DNA of 10,191 bases, from the NCBI GenBank assembly GCA_023386865.1, contig JAEWIV010000290.1, positions 1 to 10,191 on the forward strand, given 5' to 3'. This document shows positions 6,091 through 10,191 of this stretch, piece by piece (position 1 is the stretch's first letter; the number at the start of each line of letters is the position of its first letter). Source of the DNA: Pseudomonadota bacterium. GTDB lineage: Bacteria > Pseudomonadota > Alphaproteobacteria > Reyranellales > Reyranellaceae. A program made the position numbers and the translations under genes. The notes below the pieces were generated by a model. The model ran no database searches and had not been told where the DNA came from. It was given only the letters and a program-made list of their open reading frames with translations.

Positions 6091-6942
6091 ATGCCGAGTG
6101 CGACTCTGCTGGGCCAGGCGCTGATCTCCGGCGTCCTGGCGGGAGGGATGTACGGCCTGCTGGCGTTGGGCCTCAGCCTGAGCTGGGGCCTGCTGCGGCT
6201 GGTCAATCTCAGCCATTTCGCGCTCGCCTTCCTCGCGGCCTATCTGACCTACGAGCTCGGCACGACCTATCACGTGGCGCCGTGGTGGTCGGCGATGCTG
6301 GTGGTGCCGGCGATGTTCCTGATCGGCCTGGCGCAGCACTGGCTGTTCGACAGGTTCAAGGTCAACGAGCTCGCCTCGCTGCTGATCACCTTCAGCTTCG
6401 CCGTCATCCTCGAAGTCGCGATCCAGCTCTACTGGACGGCCGACTATCGCCGGTTCGAGACGCACTACTCGACGATGTCGATCAAGGCGGGGCCGTTCTA
6501 CATCCCCGTGCTCGAGCTCGCGCTCTGCATGGTGGCGGGCGTGCTGGCCTGGGGCACCTGGGTGTGGCTGCGCAAGACCTATGTCGGCAAGGTGCTGCGC
6601 GCCGCCGCCGAGGACGCCGACATCGCCGCGGCCTACGGCGTCGATCACAGGAAGCTCGCCTATCTCCTCTCGGGCATGGGCGCGGCCTATGCCGGCGTCG
6701 CCGGCACCTTCATCGCGCTGATCGCCACCTTGGCGCCGGCGCAGATCTGGGCCTGGCTCGGCGTGGTGTTCGCCGTCGTGATCATCGGCCGGCTGGGCAA
6801 TCCGCTGGGCGCGCTGCTCGCGGGGATGCTGATCGGCGCCTCCGAATCGATCGCCATGGCGATCTTCGCCCCGGCCTGGGCGCCCATCGTATCGTTCTCG
6901 GTGCTCATCGCCATCCTGCTGTGGGATCCGGAGTGGCTATGA
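6091..6942 (+). CDS. livH: Branched-chain amino acid-type ABC transporter permease, LivH family
   Basis: Inner-membrane channel subunit of a HAAT importer, 283 aa, rich in hydrophobic segments. The N-terminal LLGQALISGVLAGGMYGLLALGLSL (starting at residue 6) followed by LVNLSHFALAFLAAYL (38-53) is the hallmark of LivH. The cytoplasmic coupling segment that contacts the ATPase is GKVLRAAAEDADIAAAYGVDHRK (166-188), then LSGMGAAYAGVAG (193-205). The family's usual C-terminal RP.GLFG tail is replaced by LLWDPEWL (276-283), a short ending. The ATG at 6091 is chosen because MPSATLLGQALISG matches family starts; in-frame ATG 6064 and TTG 6031 both lie within the repeat element. Its stop overlaps the next start in an ATGA (6939-6942), indicating translational coupling. 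The symbol denotes family, not proven leucine/isoleucine/valine transport. Confidence 0.93.
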   Translation: MPSATLLGQALISGVLAGGMYGLLALGLSLSWGLLRLVNLSHFALAFLAAYLTYELGTTYHVAPWWSAMLVVPAMFLIGLAQHWLFDRFKVNELASLLITFSFAVILEVAIQLYWTADYRRFETHYSTMSIKAGPFYIPVLELALCMVAGVLAWGTWVWLRKTYVGKVLRAAAEDADIAAAYGVDHRKLAYLLSGMGAAYAGVAGTFIALIATLAPAQIWAWLGVVFAVVIIGRLGNPLGALLAGMLIGASESIAMAIFAPAWAPIVSFSVLIAILLWDPEWL

Positions 6943-8687
6943 ACGCCGCGCGCGATCTTCCCAAGGTCGTCGCGGCGCTCGCCATCGTCGCGCTCGCCGT
7001 GCTGCCGATGGCGAAAATGCCGGCGTTCTACGAGTCCTTCATCTACCTGATCTTCTTCTGGGTCTCGCTGTCGACGAGCTGGGCGCTGCTGAGCGGCTTC
7101 GCCGGCTATTTCAGCCTGGGCCACGCGGCCTTCTTCGGTGTCGGCGTCTACACCACGGCGGCGCTCACGACCAAGTTCGGCGTGCCGTTCCTCGCCACGG
7201 TCCCGATCGCGGCGGCGCTCGCGGCGCTGCTGGCCGCGGGGATCGGCGCCATCGTGTTCCGCCTCCGCCGGCTGCGCGGCGAGCTGTTCGCGCTGCTGAC
7301 GCTCGCGGTCACTTTCGTGATCGCCACCATCATCCTCAACACGCCGATCGACGGCGGCGGCGGCGTGTTCATGAGCGCCGTCCCGCTGCCGCATCTCATG
7401 CCGTCACCGACGGGCACGATCTACATCCTGGGCTTCGGCATGTGCGTGCTGACGCTGGTCACCGCCTGGTGGGTCGCTCATTCACGCCTCGGCATGGGCC
7501 TTTACGCCATCCACGACGACGAGGACGTGGCCGAGGCCAAGGGCGTGCCGACTTTCCGTTACAAGATCGTGGCCTTCGCGCTTTCGGGCGCCATCGCCGG
7601 CGCCGTGGGCGGCATCCATGCCATGTATGTCGGCTTCATCACCGTGGCGGGTACCTTCGAGCTCACCGTGCCGCTCTACGTGGTGCTGATGAGCGTGCTG
7701 GGCGGCTCGCGCCACTGGCTGGGGCCCGCGATCGGCGCCACGGTCATCACCGCATTGCTCTACGCCTTCATCAGCGGCGGCGAGGCGATCCTGGGTCGCG
7801 CCATCGTCGGCTTGATCCTGATCGTCGCCATCCTGTGGCTGCCCGACGGCGTCATTCCCGCGATCCAGGCCTGGCTGAAGTGCCGACGCCCCACGCCGCC
7901 GGCCGTCCGTGCCGAGGTGGTGCCGGTCGTGCCGGCCGCGGCGCCCACGATCGCCGAGCGCAACATCATGGAGGTGCGCGGCGTCACCAAGCGCTTCGGC
8001 GGCCTGCAGGCACTGGCCGGCGTCGATCTCGACGTGCGCGAGGGCGAGATCTTCGGCCTGGTCGGGCCCAACGGCTCGGGCAAGACCACCCTGATCAACG
8101 TCGTCTCGGGCTTCTATCCGCTCACCGGCGGCCGCATCACCGTCGACGGCGCCGAGATCGGTCGTGCGCCGGCGCACGAGATCGCCCGCCGCGGCGTGGC
8201 GCGCACCTACCAGATCCCGCGGCCCTTCGCGAACATGAGCGTGCTCGACAACGTGGCGCTGGCCGCGACCTTCGGCGGGCCGCTGCGCTCGCGCGCCGAG
8301 ATCCGCGACGAGGCTCTGCACTGGATCGGCTTCACCGGTCTTGCGGGCAAGGAGGAGGTGCTGCCGGCCGGCCTCAATCTGCACGAGCGCAAGTTCCTCG
8401 AGCTGGCGAGGGCGCTCGCGGCGCGGCCCAAGCTGCTGCTGCTCGACGAGGTCCTGTCCGGCCTCAACCCGGCCGAGATCGACAACGCCATCCGCCTGGT
8501 CCGCTCCATTCGCGCCCAGGGCGCCACCATCGTCTTCGTCGAGCACCTGATGCGCGCCGTGGTCGAGCTCTCCGACCGCGTGGCCGTGCTGAACGAGGGC
8601 AAGCTCTTCGCATTGGGCGCGCCGCGCGAGGTCATGCGCGATCCGCGGGTCGTCAGCATCTACCTGGGAAAGGCCTATGCTGCTTGA
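6939..8687 (+). CDS. livM/livG: Fused LivM-type permease and LivG-type ATPase of the ABC importer
   Basis: A single 582-aa frame holds two transporter subunits. Residues 1-312 are a LivM permease: GYFSLGHAAFFGVGVYTTA (56-74) and coupling loop HDDEDVAEAKGVPTFRYKIVAF (192-213). A proline/alanine/valine-rich linker (about 315-340) follows, then a LivG-type ATPase: Walker A GPNGSGKTT (376-384), Q-loop Q425 (RTYQIPRPF), Walker B LLLLDE with D503 and E504, D-loop SGLNP (507-511) and H-loop H536 (VEHLM). The ABC signature, normally LSGGQ-like, reads LNLHERK (479-485). M344 (ATG 7968) begins EVRGVTKRFGG, exactly where stand-alone LivG proteins start, so a separate ATPase could also be made; only a weak ribosome site is seen there. 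Start ATG 6939 overlaps the LivH stop. The fused permease-ATPase layout is known in alphaproteobacterial HAAT systems. ATP hydrolysis here would drive ligand import together with LivF. Confidence 0.94.
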   Translation: MNAARDLPKVVAALAIVALAVLPMAKMPAFYESFIYLIFFWVSLSTSWALLSGFAGYFSLGHAAFFGVGVYTTAALTTKFGVPFLATVPIAAALAALLAAGIGAIVFRLRRLRGELFALLTLAVTFVIATIILNTPIDGGGGVFMSAVPLPHLMPSPTGTIYILGFGMCVLTLVTAWWVAHSRLGMGLYAIHDDEDVAEAKGVPTFRYKIVAFALSGAIAGAVGGIHAMYVGFITVAGTFELTVPLYVVLMSVLGGSRHWLGPAIGATVITALLYAFISGGEAILGRAIVGLILIVAILWLPDGVIPAIQAWLKCRRPTPPAVRAEVVPVVPAAAPTIAERNIMEVRGVTKRFGGLQALAGVDLDVREGEIFGLVGPNGSGKTTLINVVSGFYPLTGGRITVDGAEIGRAPAHEIARRGVARTYQIPRPFANMSVLDNVALAATFGGPLRSRAEIRDEALHWIGFTGLAGKEEVLPAGLNLHERKFLELARALAARPKLLLLDEVLSGLNPAEIDNAIRLVRSIRAQGATIVFVEHLMRAVVELSDRVAVLNEGKLFALGAPREVMRDPRVVSIYLGKAYAA

Positions 8688-9384
8688 AGCCCGCAACCTC
8701 CATGTCGGCTATGGCGACGCCACGGCGATCTGGGACGTCTCGCTCGACGTCGATGCCGGCGAGATCGTGTCGGTGATTGGCCCCAACGGCGCCGGGAAGA
8801 CCACGCTGATCAACGCCATGGCGGGCCTGCTGCGCTGCCGCCGCGGCGACCTGCGGTTTGACGGCGCCGACATGACGGCGGTGCGCCCCCACGACTATTG
8901 CGGCCACGGCATCGCGCTCGTGCCGGAAGGCCGGCGGCTGTTCACCAAGATGTCGGTCGAGGAGAACCTCGAGCTCGGCTGCTATCTGTCGGCTGCCCGC
9001 GCGCACCGGCACGAATCGCTCGAGCGGGTCTACGGCCTGTTTCCCATCCTGCGCGAGAAGCGCGGCCAGCCGGCCGGCGAGTTGTCGGGCGGCCAGCAGC
9101 AGATGGTGGCGATCGGCCGGGCCCTGATGGCGCGGCCGCGCATCGTGCTGTTCGACGAGCCGTCCCTCGGCCTCGCCCCCACCATCGTCGACGACATGTT
9201 CGACATCATCGCCCGGGTGCGCCAGGAAGGCGCGGCGGTGCTGCTGGTCGAGCAGAACGTCCTGAAGGCGCTCGACGTCGCCGACCGCGCCTATGTGCTG
9301 GAGCAGGGGCACATCGTCAGCAGCGGCCTGCCAGCCGACCTGCTGAAGCAATCGCACATCCGCGAAGCCTATCTCGGCGTTTGA
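8677..9384 (+). CDS. livF: Branched-chain amino acid-type ABC transporter ATPase, LivF family
   Basis: Second cytoplasmic ATPase of the importer, 235 aa, a standard LivF length. All motifs are canonical: Walker A GPNGAGKTT (35-43), the LivF-typical LVPEGRRLF (81-89), ABC signature LSGGQQQ (136-142), Walker B VLFDEP (157-162) and LGLAP (164-168). The switch position carries VEQN (191-194), with glutamine instead of histidine as usual in LivF. Its intact signature contrasts with the altered one in the fused LivG domain, so the heterodimer would have one canonical and one non-canonical ATP site. The ATG at 8677 lies inside the end of the fused permease-ATPase gene (11-bp overlap). The GntR gene starts eight bases after its stop. 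Family assignment is very secure; substrate specificity lies elsewhere. Confidence 0.96.
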   Translation: MLLEARNLHVGYGDATAIWDVSLDVDAGEIVSVIGPNGAGKTTLINAMAGLLRCRRGDLRFDGADMTAVRPHDYCGHGIALVPEGRRLFTKMSVEENLELGCYLSAARAHRHESLERVYGLFPILREKRGQPAGELSGGQQQMVAIGRALMARPRIVLFDEPSLGLAPTIVDDMFDIIARVRQEGAAVLLVEQNVLKALDVADRAYVLEQGHIVSSGLPADLLKQSHIREAYLGV

Positions 9385-9392
9385 GGACGACC

Positions 9393-10160
9393 ATGGCCAA
9401 GATCCTGAAGATGCCCCTCGACAGAGCTGACCGCGCCGCGGCGACCACCGCGCCGCAGGACGTGCTGGCCGAGGATGCCGCCACCTTCGACGTGTTGCGC
9501 CGCATGCGCGAGGACATCCTGTGTTGCGTCCTGAAACCCGACCAGCGGCTGCGCTTCGGCGAGCTGCGCCAACGTTACGACACCTCGGTCGGCACCCTGC
9601 GCGAGGCGCTGTCGCACCTGGTGTCGGAGGGGCTGGCGCGCACCGAGGCCGGCCGCGGCTTCAGCGTGGCGCCGATTTCGCTGGCCGACTTCCTCGATCT
9701 TTCGGAGCTTCGCGTCTATCTCGAGACGCGCACCCTGGCCGACGCGATCCGCCACGGCACCGACGCCTGGGAGGCGGAGATCGTGAGCTCGTACTTCCTG
9801 CTGAGCAAGCTCGCGCCGCCCAAGACCGACGATCCGGTGAGCGTCAAGCGCGAGTGGGGCAAGCGCCACAAGCGCTTCCACGATTCGCTGGTGGCGACCT
9901 GCACCTCGCCGTGGTCGCTGCATTTCCGCAGCGAGCTGTTCGATCAGGCGCGGCGCTACCACTGGCTCACCATGATCCACGCAAGGTCGCGGCGCCGGAA
10001 CGAGCACCTCGATCTGCGCGACGCCGTGCTGGCGCGCGATGTCGATCTCTCCTGCGCGCTTATCGAGAAGCACATCCGGACGACCGTCGAGCAGGCCGCC
10101 TCGGAAGTGCCCGGGCTCACCATGGATGGCGCTCGCGCGCCCAAGCGGAGGAAAGCATGA
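9393..10160 (+). CDS. GntR-family transcriptional regulator with C-terminal FCD domain
   Basis: A 255-aa DNA-binding, ligand-responsive regulator. The N-terminal winged helix-turn-helix spans about 30-95: LRRMREDILCCVLKPDQRLRFGELRQRY, recognition region TSVGTLREALSHLVSEGLA (64-82), and wing GRGFSVAPIS (88-96). The all-helical FCD effector domain (about 100-240) carries the expected histidines H163 (KRFHDSL), H205 (NEHLDL) and H227 (EKHIRT). The aspartate that normally lies four residues before the first histidine is replaced by H159. The ATG at 9393 has GAGGA at 9383-9387, overlapping the LivF stop. A basic tail (APKRRKA) ends the protein. Its place as a downstream operon member suggests autoregulation and control of the transporter, probably responding to the transported compound or a breakdown product; this is inference from context. 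The target site may be the palindrome at 4597-4620, unproven. Confidence 0.93.
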   Translation: MAKILKMPLDRADRAAATTAPQDVLAEDAATFDVLRRMREDILCCVLKPDQRLRFGELRQRYDTSVGTLREALSHLVSEGLARTEAGRGFSVAPISLADFLDLSELRVYLETRTLADAIRHGTDAWEAEIVSSYFLLSKLAPPKTDDPVSVKREWGKRHKRFHDSLVATCTSPWSLHFRSELFDQARRYHWLTMIHARSRRRNEHLDLRDAVLARDVDLSCALIEKHIRTTVEQAASEVPGLTMDGARAPKRRKA

Positions 10161-10191
10161 AGGCATGGTCTTCTGGACCGCGGGCCCGAGC
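10157..10191 (+). CDS. Start of an unidentified gene (cut by window end)
   Basis: ATG at 10157 overlaps the GntR stop as ATGA and is preceded by a strong GGAGGAAAG site (10147-10155). Eleven full codons are visible (MKAWSSGPRAR) with no recognisable motif. Tight coupling says it is the next operon member, perhaps an enzyme acting on the imported compound, but the product cannot be named. An ATG in another frame at 10165 is too far from the ribosome site to be preferred. Confidence 0.5.
   Translation, partial: MKAWSSGPRAR

Noticed and set aside
6282..6938. In-frame upstream extension of the fused permease-ATPase gene to an ATG at 6282
   Set aside because: The extension overlaps the LivH-type gene out of frame and is low complexity. 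The ATGA overlap at 6939 and the normal LivM N-terminus decide the start.
7482..8696. A 404-codon minus-strand frame opposite the fused permease-ATPase
   Set aside because: An antisense shadow of high-GC codons; no conserved motifs, no ribosome site.

Overview
The window is a GC-rich, gene-dense piece of a bacterial chromosome. High GC, the branched-chain amino acid (HAAT-type) ABC transporter gene set and the style of the proteins point to an alphaproteobacterium, Rhizobiales or Rhodospirillales in the broad sense. That placement is inference from protein character. No rRNA or other phylogenetic marker is present.

Left part (1-4386), housekeeping and metabolic genes. On the minus strand lie an SDR oxidoreductase (723-1466) and, downstream of it, a 1-Cys peroxiredoxin (1-659, lacking only the last stop-codon base). 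On the plus strand, a 32-codon reading frame resembling the N-terminus of a VOC/glyoxalase protein (1504-1602) runs directly into tlyA (1602-2342), a 2'-O-methyltransferase of rRNA. Six bases past the tlyA stop, and tail to tail with it, ends an RsmC-like N2-guanine rRNA methyltransferase (2349-3323, minus). That gene is the second in a minus-strand pair led by a zinc-dependent alcohol dehydrogenase (3334-4386).

Divergent control region (4387-4702). About 316 bases without a gene separate the alcohol dehydrogenase from the rightward operon. It holds a perfect 24-bp palindrome that is also three 9-bp tandem repeats of TTCGAAA plus two bases (4597-4623), and a smaller palindrome with the same CGAAA/TTTCG half-site nearer the dehydrogenase (4428-4440).

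Right part (4703-10191), one operon for a branched-chain amino acid-type ABC importer. It encodes a Tat-exported substrate-binding protein, a LivH-type permease, a LivM-type permease fused in one polypeptide to its LivG-type ATPase, a LivF-type ATPase, a GntR/FCD regulator and the start of one more gene. From the permease onward the genes overlap or nearly touch. The exception is the gap after the binding protein, which holds two inverted copies of a 53-bp self-complementary unit (a BIME-like repeat). That repeat also supplies the ribosome binding site of the LivH-type gene.

How it works together: the periplasmic protein would deliver a small organic ligand (amino acid, amide, aromatic or carboxylic acid; not decidable here) to the two permeases, powered by the two ATPases. 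The GntR protein is the obvious candidate sensor and operon regulator. No clearly undescribed biological system is visible. The points most worth a second look are the tandem palindrome, the intra-operon repeat, the VOC remnant fused to the tlyA start, and the non-canonical ABC signature in the fused ATPase.
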